A stretch of 64,000 nt of DNA, from positions 1,116,001 to 1,180,000 of the forward strand of contig NZ_CP091509.1 in the NCBI RefSeq assembly GCF_022870885.1. Reading direction: 5' to 3'. Positions 54,373 to 63,290 of the stretch are shown one piece after another. The notes under the pieces were generated by a model. The model saw only the letters and a list, made by a program, of their open reading frames with translations, searched no databases and was not told the origin of the DNA. Positions within the stretch are counted from its first letter, which is position 1. Each line of letters begins with the position of its first letter. Position numbers and translations under genes: made by a program. This DNA comes from Neisseria dumasiana (GTDB lineage: Bacteria > Pseudomonadota > Gammaproteobacteria > Burkholderiales > Neisseriaceae).

Positions 54373-55434
54373 TCATATATCCCATAATAATTGCTGTTTC
54401 CCTTTGGGTATCAGATGGCTTACTCCGATGCCGATGAGTCGGAAGGAATCTCCTGAATGTGTAGGAATACGCTGCATCAGCGTTTGTGCAGCTTTCATTA
54501 AAGAAGGTTGATCAGGAAGCGCAGAAGAATAAGTAAGAGAACGGGTAATGATATGGAAATCTGCCGTTTTCAATTTTAACGTAACGCTGCGCGCTTCAAC
54601 TTGTTTGCGGTTCATTTGCGCCCATAAATCAGCAGTCAAAACAGGTAAATGAATAATCAACTCCTTTAAAGGCAAATCTTCGGGTAACGTAATTTCCGTA
54701 GAAATCTGCAACCGTTCACGGTTGGGTTTTACTTCACGTTCGTCTATACCGCGTGCCAAATCATACAAACGGTAACCGTATCGCCCAAAATGATGCAGCA
54801 GCTGCCCGCGTTCGAAACGGCGTAAATCTCCCGCCGTTTGCATCCCCAAAGCATTCATTTTCTGCAAAGTAACCCTACCTACGCCGGGGATTTTTCCAAG
54901 CGGCAGCGTTTCTAAAAATGCTTCAACCTTTTGAGGAGGCAATACAAATTGGCCGTCGGGTTTGCGCCAATCCGATGCAATTTTGGCTAAAAATTTATTC
55001 GGTGCAATACCGGCAGAGGCAGTAAGCCCGGTTTCCTGCCTGATTTCTTGGCGGATTTTTTGAGCAATTTCGCCGGCATAAGGAATATTCTGAAGATTGC
55101 GGGTTACATCCAAATAAGCTTCATCAAGCGACAAAGGCTCAATCAGTGTTGTATATCTGGAAAAAATAGCATGAATTTCGCGAGATATTTGTCTGTATAA
55201 ATCAAAATGAGGAGGTACATATATCGCTTGAGGGCAAAGCCTTTTTGCAGTTGAAACGGCCATTGCCGAATGTAATCCGAATTGTCGGGCTTCATAAGAA
55301 GCCGCACAAATAACAGAACGCGGGCCTTCCCAAGCAACCACAACAGGTTTGCCGCGCAAATGCGGTTGTTCACGCAGTTCAACGGAAGCATAGAATGCAT
55401 CCATATCGATATGGATAATTTTGCGGAATTCCAT
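54373..55434 (-). CDS. dinB: DNA polymerase IV
   Basis: Y-family translesion polymerase, 353 residues from ATG 55434 (one codon after an equally possible ATG at 55437). Motifs: IIHIDMDAFYASVELRE (metal-binding Asp), VVVAWEGPRSVICAASYEARQFG, IEPLSLDEAYLDVT (catalytic Asp/Glu), GIAPNKFLAKIASDWRKPDG and PLGKIPGVGRVT (HhH). The little-finger domain is complete, but the usual C-terminal beta-clamp-binding peptide is not obvious in the end GKQQLLWDI; QQLLW may serve. Monocistronic, no LexA box seen. Confidence 0.95.
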   Translation of the reverse strand: MEFRKIIHIDMDAFYASVELREQPHLRGKPVVVAWEGPRSVICAASYEARQFGLHSAMAVSTAKRLCPQAIYVPPHFDLYRQISREIHAIFSRYTTLIEPLSLDEAYLDVTRNLQNIPYAGEIAQKIRQEIRQETGLTASAGIAPNKFLAKIASDWRKPDGQFVLPPQKVEAFLETLPLGKIPGVGRVTLQKMNALGMQTAGDLRRFERGQLLHHFGRYGYRLYDLARGIDEREVKPNRERLQISTEITLPEDLPLKELIIHLPVLTADLWAQMNRKQVEARSVTLKLKTADFHIITRSLTYSSALPDQPSLMKAAQTLMQRIPTHSGDSFRLIGIGVSHLIPKGKQQLLWDI

Positions 55435-55587
55435 CATTGTTTACCACTCAATCCGAAACAAAATTCGACGTTATTTTGATAAAACAAAAAACCTTCTGCC
55501 GTCGGCTATTTCTTTTTCTTTTATAGTTCTTTTATAGTTTTATTGACACCCTATTTCTATTATTTATTGTAACGCTTTTTTCAAGCG

Positions 55588-55616
55588 TTGATTTATTCGT
55601 TCTAAGCCGTTATAAT
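55588..55616 (+). promoter_or_regulatory. Promoter of the rpsF operon
   Basis: TTGATT (55588-55593) and TATAAT (55611-55616) are separated by 17 bp, directly upstream of the ribosomal-protein operon. The 250-bp gap has a second, weaker TTGACA near 55543. Confidence 0.7.
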
Positions 55617-55634
55617 AGCCCGTTTTCCAACCTT

Positions 55635-55669
55635 GCCTTTTACTTTTCGCATGGTAAAAGGCTGTTTTT
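55635..55669 (+). terminator. Attenuator-like hairpin in the rpsF leader
   Basis: GCCTTTTAC (55635-55643) pairs with GTAAAAGGC (55654-55662) and is followed by TGTTTTTA, all in the leader 18-50 bases before the rpsF ATG. It could regulate the operon by attenuation or by ribosomal-protein binding (inference). Confidence 0.5.
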
Positions 55670-55687
55670 AAACCGTAAGGAGATAAC

Positions 55688-56065
55688 ATGCGTCATTACG
55701 AGATCGTGTTTATCGTTCATCCTGATCAAAGCGAGCAAGTGCCCGCAATGGTTGAGCGCTACAAAACCATGATTGCCGAAGCAGGCGGTAAAATTCACCG
55801 TTTAGAAGATTGGGGCCGTCGTCAATTGGCTTACCCAATCAACAAAATCCACAAAGCACATTATGTTTTGATGAATATCGAAACCGCTCCCGAAGTGGTT
55901 GAAGAACTGGAAACTGCTTTCCGTTTCAATGATGCAGTATTGCGTCATCTGACCATCAAAACCAAACAGGCCGTTACAGAAGCTTCTCCGATGCTGAAAG
56001 ACGAAAAGTCTAAAAACCTGCTCGACAGCAATTCAGCGGCTAAAGAAGAAACTGCCGAAGCGTAA
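55688..56065 (+). CDS. rpsF: 30S ribosomal protein S6
   Basis: A 125-residue bS6: [48 protein letters not shown] and [14 protein letters not shown] are the family hallmarks, with a C-terminal tail rich in Glu/Lys/Ala as in other Neisseria. It binds S18 on the 30S platform. AAGGAGATAAC precedes the ATG. First gene of the operon rpsF-priB-rpsR-rplI. Confidence 0.98.
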   Translation: MRHYEIVFIVHPDQSEQVPAMVERYKTMIAEAGGKIHRLEDWGRRQLAYPINKIHKAHYVLMNIETAPEVVEELETAFRFNDAVLRHLTIKTKQAVTEASPMLKDEKSKNLLDSNSAAKEETAEA

Positions 56066-56072
56066 TCGAAGA

Positions 56073-56369
56073 TTGAAAAATCTTTTAAATCTTACCGCCC
56101 AAATTGTCCATTGCGGAGAATTGAGATACACGCCAGCCGGAGTACCGGTTTTGGATATTGTGCTAAGGCACGAATCATGGCAGGAAGAAAACGGGCAAAA
56201 ATGTTTGGTAAAACTGGAATTGCCCGCAAAAATTCTCGGTAAGGATGCGCTTAATTGGCAACACGGGATTGAAACCGTCGTCACAGTAAACGGTTTTTTG
56301 GCACAAAAAAGCCAACGTTATCCAAAACCCGTGTTGCGCATACAAAACATTAAAGAATATAAAGGTTAA
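56073..56369 (+). CDS. priB: Primosomal replication protein N (PriB)
   Basis: A 98-residue single-stranded DNA-binding OB-fold protein used in PriA-dependent replication restart. Recognised from [37 protein letters not shown], and the C-terminal [25 protein letters not shown]. The start codon appears to be TTG at 56073 (LKNLLNLTA...), 7 bases after rpsF, with GAAGATT only a weak RBS; translation is probably coupled to rpsF. The position between rpsF and rpsR is the usual one in beta-proteobacteria. Confidence 0.92.
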   Translation: MKNLLNLTAQIVHCGELRYTPAGVPVLDIVLRHESWQEENGQKCLVKLELPAKILGKDALNWQHGIETVVTVNGFLAQKSQRYPKPVLRIQNIKEYKG

Positions 56370-56375
56370 ACGACA

Positions 56376-56606
56376 ATGGCTCGTCAATCATTCAAACGTA
56401 GAAAATTCTGCCGTTTCACGGCTGAAAAAATCCAAGAAGTTGATTACAAACAAGTAGACTTGTTGAAAGACTTCATTTCTGAAAACGGTAAAATCATTCC
56501 GGCCCGCATTACCGGTACCAAAGCACACTACCAACGCCAATTGGCTGTTGCCGTAAAACGTGCCCGTTTCTTGGCTTTGCTGCCTTATACCGATCAACAT
56601 AAATAA
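56376..56606 (+). CDS. rpsR: 30S ribosomal protein S18
   Basis: A 76-residue bS18: basic N-terminus [10 protein letters not shown], then the core [50 protein letters not shown], with the TGTKAHYQR signature. It pairs with S6 on the small subunit. It starts 6 bases after priB and ends 18 before rplI, within the same operon. A single Cys in the N-terminal part is what remains of the zinc motif seen in some S18. Confidence 0.98.
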   Translation: MARQSFKRRKFCRFTAEKIQEVDYKQVDLLKDFISENGKIIPARITGTKAHYQRQLAVAVKRARFLALLPYTDQHK

Positions 56607-56624
56607 TTTACGGAGATTTTGATC

Positions 56625-57077
56625 ATGCAAATTATTCTGTTAGAAAAAATCGGTGGCTTGGGCAATTTGGGCGATATTGTTACCGTAAGAAATGGTTATG
56701 CCCGTAACTTTTTAATTCCTTCCGGCAAAGCTAAACGTGCTACCGAAGCCAATATGAAAGAATTTGAAGCACGTCGTGCCGAATTGGAAGCGAAGCAGGC
56801 CGAAATTTTGGCTGATGCTAAAGCCCGTCAAGAGAAATTGGATGGACAAACCATCACGGTGGCTCAAAAAGCAGGTGTAGACGGTCGTTTGTTTGGTTCT
56901 GTAACTAATGCCGATATTGCCGCTGCTATCGTTGAATCAGGTATTGAAGTTGCAAAATCAAATGTACGTTTACCTAACGGCCCTTTGAAAGCTGTTGGTG
57001 AATACGAGGTAGAAGTAGCTTTGCATACCGATGCAGTTGCTGCTGTTAAAGTTGCTGTGGTGGCCGCTGCCGAGTAA
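56625..57077 (+). CDS. rplI: 50S ribosomal protein L9
   Basis: A 150-residue bL9 starting [21 protein letters not shown], with [19 protein letters not shown] (rRNA-binding N-domain), a long connecting helix ([21 protein letters not shown]) and the C-domain ending in [25 protein letters not shown] 56625 is behind CGGAGATTTTGATC. It is the last gene of the rpsF operon; a DUS terminator follows 30 bp later. Confidence 0.98.
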   Translation: MQIILLEKIGGLGNLGDIVTVRNGYARNFLIPSGKAKRATEANMKEFEARRAELEAKQAEILADAKARQEKLDGQTITVAQKAGVDGRLFGSVTNADIAAAIVESGIEVAKSNVRLPNGPLKAVGEYEVEVALHTDAVAAVKVAVVAAAE

Positions 57078-57106
57078 TTTATTTTATAAAAGTACTTAAC
57101 TGAATA

Positions 57107-57134
57107 CAGGCCGTCTGAATTTTCAGACGGCCTG
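57107..57134 (+). terminator. DUS terminator after rplI
   Basis: CAGGCCGTCTGAA and TTCAGACGGCCTG arms with a 2-nt loop and a T-rich flank end the rpsF operon. Confidence 0.8.
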
Positions 57135-57370
57135 ATTTCTTTTCTTAATATATTTTCAATAACTCTAAACTTTAATAAACTTATTGATATTACTTTGTTT
57201 ATGTATATCAACCATGTTTAAATTAACATTAATATACCAAGCGTTTATTTTTAGTGAATTATTTATCAATAATAAACATTGTTTATCAAAACCGTTCTTG
57301 TAATAAATATACAAAAATATTATATTACCCGTATCTCATACCATGAAAACAACAAAGAAAGGAGATATTT

Positions 57371-57475
57371 ATGCAGCATCGCAGACGTCAGGCTATTTTT
57401 CAGGCATCAAAACGAGCATTTAATGCGCGAAAGCCTGTAGACAATCAATCTCGTACGCGCAATAAAGTTATGTAA
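57371..57475 (+). CDS. 34-residue basic small ORF, function unknown
   Basis: An ATG with a textbook RBS (AAGAAAGGAGATATTT) opens MQHRRRQAIFQASKRAFNAR and ends KPVDNQSRTRNKVM, stop. About ten Arg/Lys residues and few acids make it strongly basic and probably helical in its first half. It is preceded by a 230-bp AT-rich region with a possible promoter and followed at 57576 by a strong terminator, so it looks like a complete small transcription unit. I do not recognise it; its charge suggests RNA or DNA binding (inference). A regulatory RNA carrying a chance ORF is the alternative. Confidence 0.55.
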   Translation: MQHRRRQAIFQASKRAFNARKPVDNQSRTRNKVM

Positions 57476-57575
57476 CCTTCTCAGCTGATTTATCATTGTT
57501 TGAATAATCTAAAGCCTCAATTTAATCCAATAAGATAAATTAAGTAGCAAATGATAATTGGCCGGAATCCGGAAT

Positions 57576-57610
57576 AAAGCAAAACCCTGCATCCAGCAGG
57601 GTTTTGCTTT
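57576..57610 (+). terminator. Strong terminator after the small ORF
   Basis: AAAGCAAAACCCTGC (57576-57590) and GCAGGGTTTTGCTTT (57596-57610) form a perfect 15-bp stem with loop ATCCA, followed by TGGGTTTTT. It lies 100 bp after the 34-residue ORF and 97 bp from the convergent nnrE. Confidence 0.85.
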
Positions 57611-57706
57611 TGGGTTTTTGTAAGATTGCTAGATTATTCTAGATACATTTTAAATAACTAATGTGAGAAAAGGTTTCGGGTTGTTAAGTCAGTCTATGAA
57701 ATTCGG

Positions 57707-58330
57707 TTAAACAATATCGATGCACACTATTTCACCGCATAAAGATTTACCTGCTTCACTAAAATGCCCCGGTTTAAATGCAGCAAAGGTATAAGTAAGG
57801 TCGGCCTTAAATGCATTTTCATCAGCTTCACCGGTGTCGCCGTTTAAACCCGTAGGGATATCTAAAGCAATTTTAAAGCCGTCTGAAAGATTCAATAAAC
57901 GGCAGATACTGGCTACAGATTCAGGCAATATACCGTTAAATCCTGTGCCGAAAATACCTTCGATAAGTAGGTTGTAGGAGAATTTTTTCAGACGGCCTTC
58001 CAGCTCACTAGGCTCTATAAATTCAATACCGGGTAATCCGTGTAAGCGGCTACGGTTGAGTGCGGAAAGTTCGGACACATTATCACCTAAAACAAAAACA
58101 ATATCAGCTTTCCAGCCAGATTGTTGAAGCACTCTTGCGATTACCAAGCCGTCCCCACCGTTATTACCTTTTCCGCACACAACCAATACGTGACCGGCTG
58201 TCGGGTGGCGTTTGAGAATATCCGCTGCTGAACCTTGTCCGGCATTTTCCATTAACTGTTCAAAGCTAGTTCCTGCATCAACAGCGGCTTGTTCGTAACG
58301 GCGCATTTCGATAGAGGTGTATATTTTCAT
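57707..58330 (-). CDS. nnrE: NAD(P)H-hydrate epimerase
   Basis: Repairs hydrated NAD(P)H by epimerising the S and R forms. The 207-residue protein is the YjeF N-terminal domain alone: MENAGQGSAADILKR, VLVVCGKGNNGGDGLVIARVL, IEGIFGTGFNG and ALDIPTGLNGDTGEADENAFKADLTYTFAAFKPGH, ending CGEIVCIDI. The ADP-dependent dehydratase domain (NnrD), fused in E. coli, is absent, so that activity must be encoded elsewhere. Two DUS cores lie within or by the gene (about 57880 and 57989). Confidence 0.92.
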   Translation of the reverse strand: MKIYTSIEMRRYEQAAVDAGTSFEQLMENAGQGSAADILKRHPTAGHVLVVCGKGNNGGDGLVIARVLQQSGWKADIVFVLGDNVSELSALNRSRLHGLPGIEFIEPSELEGRLKKFSYNLLIEGIFGTGFNGILPESVASICRLLNLSDGFKIALDIPTGLNGDTGEADENAFKADLTYTFAAFKPGHFSEAGKSLCGEIVCIDIV

Positions 58331-58420
58331 GATAAAGGCCTTTGCACGGAATCGATAATCGGGAGAGCGAATTTTCTTCTCTGTTTATAGAAAGTCAGAT
58401 TTTTTGTTCCATCTATATGC

Positions 58421-58461
58421 AATATCAAGGCTGTCTGATATTTTCAGACGGCCTTGATATT
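58421..58461. terminator. DUS-type hairpin with a variant arm
   Basis: The arms AATATCAAGGCTGTCTGA and TCAGACGGCCTTGATATT differ by one base (GCTGTCTGA instead of GCCGTCTGA), giving an 18-bp stem with a G-T pair. Confidence 0.6.
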
Positions 58462-58547
58462 GTAAGAAAAAATGTTGTTGATTCGCAAGATTGCAACAGT
58501 AGATAAGTTGGGGAAGCAACTCAGAGTTATTTCAGTTTTTGTAAGAG

Positions 58548-58709
58548 TATAGTCAATCAACTTAACTTTTGCTAAGGTATTGACGCGCTTTAGCTCTTCT
58601 AAAGAGAACGATTGTGTAAGCCGCTAAAGCGGCAACAGAATAGGCTGCTCATTACTTAATATTGCATACTAATCGATGCTTTGTATTCAAATTAAGTTGA
58701 TTGACTATA
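58548..58709. repeat. Full-length Correia-like TIR element, 162 bp
   Basis: Perfect 18-bp terminal inverted repeats TATAGTCAATCAACTTAA and TTAAGTTGATTGACTATA flank a core with ACTTTTGCTAAGG, AGAACGATTGTGTAAGCCGC and AAGCGGCAACAGAATAGGC, the same long-form core as at 13186-13342. Confidence 0.8.
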
Positions 58710-58819
58710 GTAATTTTAAACAACGAAAATAAGGTATTTATTCAAATATTTTGTGTAAAAATATTTAAATTTCATGTGAATAGGCAATAAAAAATCCGGT
58801 ATTAAACCGGAGTATTTTT

Positions 58820-58906
58820 TGGTGCCCAGGAGAAGACTCGAACTTCCACACCCGTGAGGATACTAGCACCTGAAGCTAGCGCGTCTACCAATTCCGCCAC
58901 CTGGGC
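58820..58906 (-). tRNA. tRNA-Leu (CAG)
   Basis: An 87-nt class II tRNA on the minus strand. GCCCAGG acceptor arms pair at both ends, the D arm contains GGCGGAATTGGTAGACGCG, the anticodon loop is TTCAGGT (anticodon CAG), a long variable arm TATCCTCACGGGTG follows, then the T arm GTTCGAGTC and an encoded CCA. It is identical to the copy at 58968. Confidence 0.97.
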
Positions 58907-58967
58907 ACGTTGAATTCTTTATGTTTTTACTGTATTAAAGCTACTCAGAGTTTCAAAGTTGAAACTA

Positions 58968-59054
58968 TGGTGCCCAGGAGAAGACTCGAACTTCCACACC
59001 CGTGAGGATACTAGCACCTGAAGCTAGCGCGTCTACCAATTCCGCCACCTGGGC
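58968..59054 (-). tRNA. tRNA-Leu (CAG), second copy
   Basis: Identical in sequence to the tRNA at 58820-58906, 61 bp upstream of it in transcription order. CCA is encoded. The pair is a tandem duplication; nothing suggests phage attachment at its ends in this window. Confidence 0.97.
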
Positions 59055-59141
59055 TTTGCTTTAATCTTTGCTTTACGTTAAAGTGTCGGCTGCAAAGAGA
59101 TGTGAATTATATATTTAAATGAAAGATTGTCAATCATCAAA

Positions 59142-61502
59142 ATGAAGAAAAATACTAAGTCACTCAGTTTAAGAGAGAAAGATCCTTTTTTGAGCCGCGA
59201 GCAGCAACGCTATCATCATCCGTTGCCCAGCCGCGAATGGATTATAGAAGTATTGGAGCAGGAAGGTGTTCCTTTACAGATTTTCAAATTGGCAGAGAAG
59301 TTGTCGATTACTGAAGCTGAACACGAGTTTTTCGAACGCCGTATTAAAGCGATGGCGCGAGACGGGCAGGTGTTGATTAACCGTCGCGGTGCCGTTTGTG
59401 CGGCCGAAAAACTGGCATTGGTGAAATGCCGTATCGAAGCCCATAAAGACGGCTTTGGTTTTGCCGTGCCTTTGGTGCCGACCGGTGAAGGCGATTTTGT
59501 TTTATACGAACGTCAAATGCGCGGCTTGATGCATGGTGATATCGTTACTGTGCGCCCGGCAGGAACAGACCGTCGCGGCCGTCGCGAAGGGCAGGTTTTG
59601 GATATTGTCGAACGTGCTCAAAAACAGGTTGTCGGCCGTTATTATGTAGAACGCGGTATTGCCATTCTTGAGCCTGAAGATCACCGGCTCACCCAAAGCA
59701 TTGTTTTAGAGCCCGAAGGTTTGGCGGAATTAAAGCCCGAATCGGGGCAGGTTGTGGTAGCGGAAATCGAAAGCTATCCTGATGGTCACCGTCCGGCGGT
59801 TGCCAAGTTGGTTGAGGTATTGGGTGATTATGCAGACAGCGGCATGGAAATTGAAATCGCTGTGCGCAAGCACCAGCTGCCCCATATTTTTAGCGAAGCG
59901 TGTTTGCAGGCTGCCGAAAAAATTCCCGATCATGTCCGGCCGCGAGATATTAAGGGGCGCGTAGATTTGCGCGATCTGCCTTTGGTTACGATAGACGGCG
60001 AAACTGCACGAGACTTTGATGATGCGGTTTATGCTGAAAAACAGGGCAGGAATTACCGCCTTGTTGTGGCTATCGCCGATGTGAGCCATTATGTCCGCCC
60101 TAATGACCCTATTGATAAGGATGCTCAAGAGCGCGCCACCAGCGTGTATTTTCCGCGCAGGGTAATCCCGATGTTGCCGGAGAGCCTTTCCAACGGCATT
60201 TGTTCGCTCAATCCGGATGTGGAACGCTTGTGTATGGTATGCGACATGGTGGTAACGTATGCGGGCAATATCAAAGAATATAAGTTTTATCCGGCGGTTA
60301 TGCGTTCACATGCTCGTTTGACTTACACGCAAGTTTGGGATTGGATAAAACAAGGCGGCGATTATCCGCATAGGGCGCAAATCGAACCGCTGTACAAGCT
60401 GTTTCAAATTTTTCAGGCAAAACGGCACAAGCGTGGTGCGGTTGAGTTTGAAAGTACTGAAACACAAATGATTTTCGATGATAACGGAAAAATCGAGCGT
60501 ATTGTGCCTATCGTACGCAACGATGCCCACAAGTTGATTGAAGAGTGTATGTTGGCAGCCAACGTGTGTGCGGCTGAGTTCTTATTGAAGAATAAACATG
60601 CATCGCTGTTCCGCAACCATTTGGGGCCTACTCCTGAAAAGCTGGCTACATTGCGCGAACAACTGGGTTTGCTCGGATTGCACTTGGGCGGGGGAGACAA
60701 TCCCACTCCGAAAGACTACGCGCAACTGGCCGAACAGTTTGCAGGCCGTCCTGATGCCGAATTGCTTCAGGTAATGATGCTGCGTTCTATGCAACAAGCG
60801 GTTTACGAGCCTGAAAACCAAGGCCACTTTGGCTTGGCCTATGAAGCTTATACCCATTTCACGTCGCCGATCCGCCGCTACCCCGATTTGACCGTACACC
60901 GAGCCATCAAAGCAGTATTGAATGAAGAAAAATACCGTCCTGAATCATGGCAGGCTTTAGGTGTGCATACGTCTTTCTGCGAGCGTCGTGCCGATGATGC
61001 CAGCCGCGATGTAGAAAACTGGCTGAAAACCTATTACATGCGCGACAAAGTCGGCGAAGTGTTTGAAGGCCGTATCAGCGGCATGGCTAATTTCGGCATC
61101 TTTGTGACTTTAGACGATATTCACATCGAAGGAATGGTGCATATCAGCGATTTAGGGGAGGATTATTTCAACTACCGCCCCGAAATTATGGCTATGCAGG
61201 GCGAGCGCAGCGGCATACGCTTTAATATGGGCGACCGTGTAACCGTTAAAGTGGCTCGTGCCGATTTGGATACCAGCAAAATTGATCTGACTTTGATCAG
61301 TGGCGGTGAAGTATCTAAAAAGAGCAGCAGAAAATCTGCGGTTCAGACGGCCTCATCTGAAACGGCTTCACGCAGCAAACGAGGAATTACGGTTAAAGTG
61401 AAGTCGGATGGTAAGGCTTCATCCGACCGTAAGCCTCATAAAGAAAAGCGAAAAAAAAACAGCCGTAGCGAAAGCACTAAGGCCAAACGCAAAAAGCGTT
61501 AA
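59142..61502 (+). CDS. rnr: Ribonuclease R
   Basis: A 786-residue 3'-5' exoribonuclease that degrades structured RNA. Domain order: N-terminal helix-turn-helix region and cold-shock domains (about 60-230), RNB catalytic domain with LVTIDGETARDFDDAVYAEK (metal-binding Asps), TSPIRRYPDLTVHRAIKAV, an S1 domain (VGEVFEGRISGMANFGIFVTLDDIHIEGMVHISDL) and a Lys/Arg/Ser-rich tail (HKEKRKKNSRSESTKAKRKKR). I use ATG 59142 (MKKNTKSLSLREKDPF); an in-frame TTG at 59127 is possible. A DUS at about 61343 is translated as VQTAS. The two tRNA genes lie divergently upstream. Confidence 0.95.
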   Translation: MKKNTKSLSLREKDPFLSREQQRYHHPLPSREWIIEVLEQEGVPLQIFKLAEKLSITEAEHEFFERRIKAMARDGQVLINRRGAVCAAEKLALVKCRIEAHKDGFGFAVPLVPTGEGDFVLYERQMRGLMHGDIVTVRPAGTDRRGRREGQVLDIVERAQKQVVGRYYVERGIAILEPEDHRLTQSIVLEPEGLAELKPESGQVVVAEIESYPDGHRPAVAKLVEVLGDYADSGMEIEIAVRKHQLPHIFSEACLQAAEKIPDHVRPRDIKGRVDLRDLPLVTIDGETARDFDDAVYAEKQGRNYRLVVAIADVSHYVRPNDPIDKDAQERATSVYFPRRVIPMLPESLSNGICSLNPDVERLCMVCDMVVTYAGNIKEYKFYPAVMRSHARLTYTQVWDWIKQGGDYPHRAQIEPLYKLFQIFQAKRHKRGAVEFESTETQMIFDDNGKIERIVPIVRNDAHKLIEECMLAANVCAAEFLLKNKHASLFRNHLGPTPEKLATLREQLGLLGLHLGGGDNPTPKDYAQLAEQFAGRPDAELLQVMMLRSMQQAVYEPENQGHFGLAYEAYTHFTSPIRRYPDLTVHRAIKAVLNEEKYRPESWQALGVHTSFCERRADDASRDVENWLKTYYMRDKVGEVFEGRISGMANFGIFVTLDDIHIEGMVHISDLGEDYFNYRPEIMAMQGERSGIRFNMGDRVTVKVARADLDTSKIDLTLISGGEVSKKSSRKSAVQTASSETASRSKRGITVKVKSDGKASSDRKPHKEKRKKNSRSESTKAKRKKR

Positions 61503-61817
61503 CGGCTTATTTGGTAAAGCCCGCTAAGTGTGGGTTTTACCAAGCTCGCAAAATCGCTTTCAGATGGCATTCTGCTACTTTGGAGAAGTAAAAAGAAAGT
61601 AATTTATATGCGCTCATTAAAGAAAGCTGCAATGAGCAAAGTAGTATATCAAACACAGGTTAAACGTAAGAACCTGTTCAAAGTCTTTTAACGGTAAGAA
61701 GCTTCGCAGACGAGCAAGAGCTGTATCTGTTTGTACAGGCTTGCCTTGTACAATCGTTTTTTTGAGCTAAGGCGCAGCAACGATGTAGCAGAAATTAAAG
61801 TTTATTTGCTTATCGTT
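61503..61817. other. Repeat-containing gap rnr - CNNM-type gene
   Basis: 315 bp between convergent genes. The right part (61770-61812) carries the Correia-like tail AAGGCGCAGCAACGATGTAG followed by AAGTTTATTTGC, also seen near 4150, 40755 and 50941. A TTTACCAAGCTC...AAATCGCTTT stretch follows rnr with only weak terminator features. I see no gene. Confidence 0.45.
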
Positions 61818-63113
61818 TTAATCTTTCTTTTCAACCGCATCTTGATGAAGCGAAACCAACAGCTGGTCGATTTTCAGATTATCGGTGTCGATGATTTCAA
61901 ACTTGTATTTGTCGAACACCACGAAATCGGTTCGTTTGGGCACTTTGCGCAACGAATACATCATAAATCCGCCCACGGTTTCGTAGTTTTCCGAATGGGG
62001 AAAAGCGGCAATGTCGAGGGCGCGCATCACGTCTTCGAGCGGTGTTGCACCGTCCACCAGCCAAGAGGTTTCGTTGCGGCGGATAATTTGCGGCTCTTCT
62101 TCTGTCGCTACCAAATCACCCATCACAATGTTCATCACGTCTTTCAGCGTAATCACACCCACAACCAAAGCGTATTCGTTGATGATTACGGCAAAGTCTT
62201 CGCCGGCGTTTTTAAAGGTTTCCAATACTTCGTAAAGCGACAAAGTATCGGGAATAAACAAAGCTTTGCGTAACACGCGGCGGTCGGTCAGGTTGATGTT
62301 CGGCTCTTTCAGATAATGGGTGAGAAACGTGTGCGATTCGATATAGCCGATCACTTTTTCCAGCCCGCCGTTGCATACCAAGATTTTAGAGTGAGGGGTT
62401 TCGTCTATTTTTTCCAGCACGGTTTCGTTATTGTCGCTTTTATCTACATAAACCAAATATTCGCGAGCGCTCATGGTAGAAGTAACCGTGCGCTCCTGCA
62501 TATCGAAAATGTTTTCAATCAGATAATGTTCCTGCTGCTTCAACACGCCTGCCTGCGCACCGGCATCGACCACGGCGTAAATGTCTTCGGAAGTCAGGCC
62601 GTCGCTGCGTACGGTAGAAATTTTCAGCAGTTTGAAAATCAGATTGGCCATGCCGTCAAACAGGAAAATCAACGGCTTGAACACGAAAATCAGCAGCATG
62701 ACCGGCCGTACTACGCGCACGGCCACCCGTTCGGGGTTAATCATGGCAAAGCGTTTGGGCATCAGGTCGGCAAACAGAATAAACACGCTGGTCACAAAAA
62801 CAAACGCCAGCACCGAAGCCGCTGTTTCCAAGCCGGTGCCGGCCAGCAGATTGCTCAAAAACGGCCGCACCGCCGCTTCGCCGACAATACCGCCCAATAC
62901 TGCTACGGCATTCAAACCGATTTGTACTACTGTAATAAAGCTACCGGGGTGCTCCTGCATGTTCAAGACATCAAGTGCACGCACGTCGCCTTCTTTTGCC
63001 ATGACCTGTAATTTGATTTTACGGGAAGAAGCCAGTGCCAGTTCGGCAGCCGAAACCAAAGCACTGATTAAAATCAGAAGAAACAGGATGATAACGGCTT
63101 CAAGAATACTCAT
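61818..63113 (-). CDS. CNNM/CorC-type transporter-associated protein (hemolysin family)
   Basis: A 431-residue inner-membrane protein: an N-terminal DUF21/CNNM domain with three to four helices (AVIILFLLILISALVSAAELAL, AVAVLGGIVGEAAV, AFVFVTSVFILFADLMPKRFAMINPE), a tandem CBS pair (about 200-330, with SAREYLVYVD and DFAVIINEYALVVGVITLKDVMNIVMG) and a C-terminal CorC_HlyC domain (about 340-425). The family is annotated as hemolysin/TlyC, but established roles point to magnesium/cobalt transport. Monocistronic; a DUS hairpin lies upstream. Confidence 0.9.
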   Translation of the reverse strand: MSILEAVIILFLLILISALVSAAELALASSRKIKLQVMAKEGDVRALDVLNMQEHPGSFITVVQIGLNAVAVLGGIVGEAAVRPFLSNLLAGTGLETAASVLAFVFVTSVFILFADLMPKRFAMINPERVAVRVVRPVMLLIFVFKPLIFLFDGMANLIFKLLKISTVRSDGLTSEDIYAVVDAGAQAGVLKQQEHYLIENIFDMQERTVTSTMSAREYLVYVDKSDNNETVLEKIDETPHSKILVCNGGLEKVIGYIESHTFLTHYLKEPNINLTDRRVLRKALFIPDTLSLYEVLETFKNAGEDFAVIINEYALVVGVITLKDVMNIVMGDLVATEEEPQIIRRNETSWLVDGATPLEDVMRALDIAAFPHSENYETVGGFMMYSLRKVPKRTDFVVFDKYKFEIIDTDNLKIDQLLVSLHQDAVEKKD

Positions 63114-63190
63114 AAAAAATAAAGGTTTGTTGTTGATAAGAAGATTGTAGCATTATTTCAGAAAGGGACACACCACACCTAAGCGGCAAG

Positions 63191-63217
63191 ATGCCGTCTG
63201 AACACTTCAGACGGCAT
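63191..63217. terminator. DUS hairpin (AT dialect)
   Basis: ATGCCGTCTGAA (63191-63202) and TTCAGACGGCAT (63206-63217), between the flavin reductase and the CNNM-type gene. On the minus strand it would end the reductase transcript. Confidence 0.7.
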
Positions 63218-63290
63218 GGTATGTGGTCAGAGATCTTGATCGGTAGCGGCCTTTGCTTGGCCATTAATTGTAAGCGGGCAAAACGGCAGA

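Larger units (their letters stand above)
58331..58819. other. Gap between nnrE and the tRNA genes
   Basis: Contains a DUS hairpin (58421-58461), a full Correia-like element (58548-58709) and AT-rich DNA with a small AATCCGGTATTAAACCGG-type hairpin near 58795-58812, which may terminate the tRNA transcripts on the minus strand. I see no gene. Confidence 0.5.

Noticed and set aside
58820..59054. tRNA-Leu pair as a genomic-island attachment site
   Set aside because: Both copies are complete and identical, and there is no integrase or direct repeat beyond the tRNA itself in the neighbourhood.
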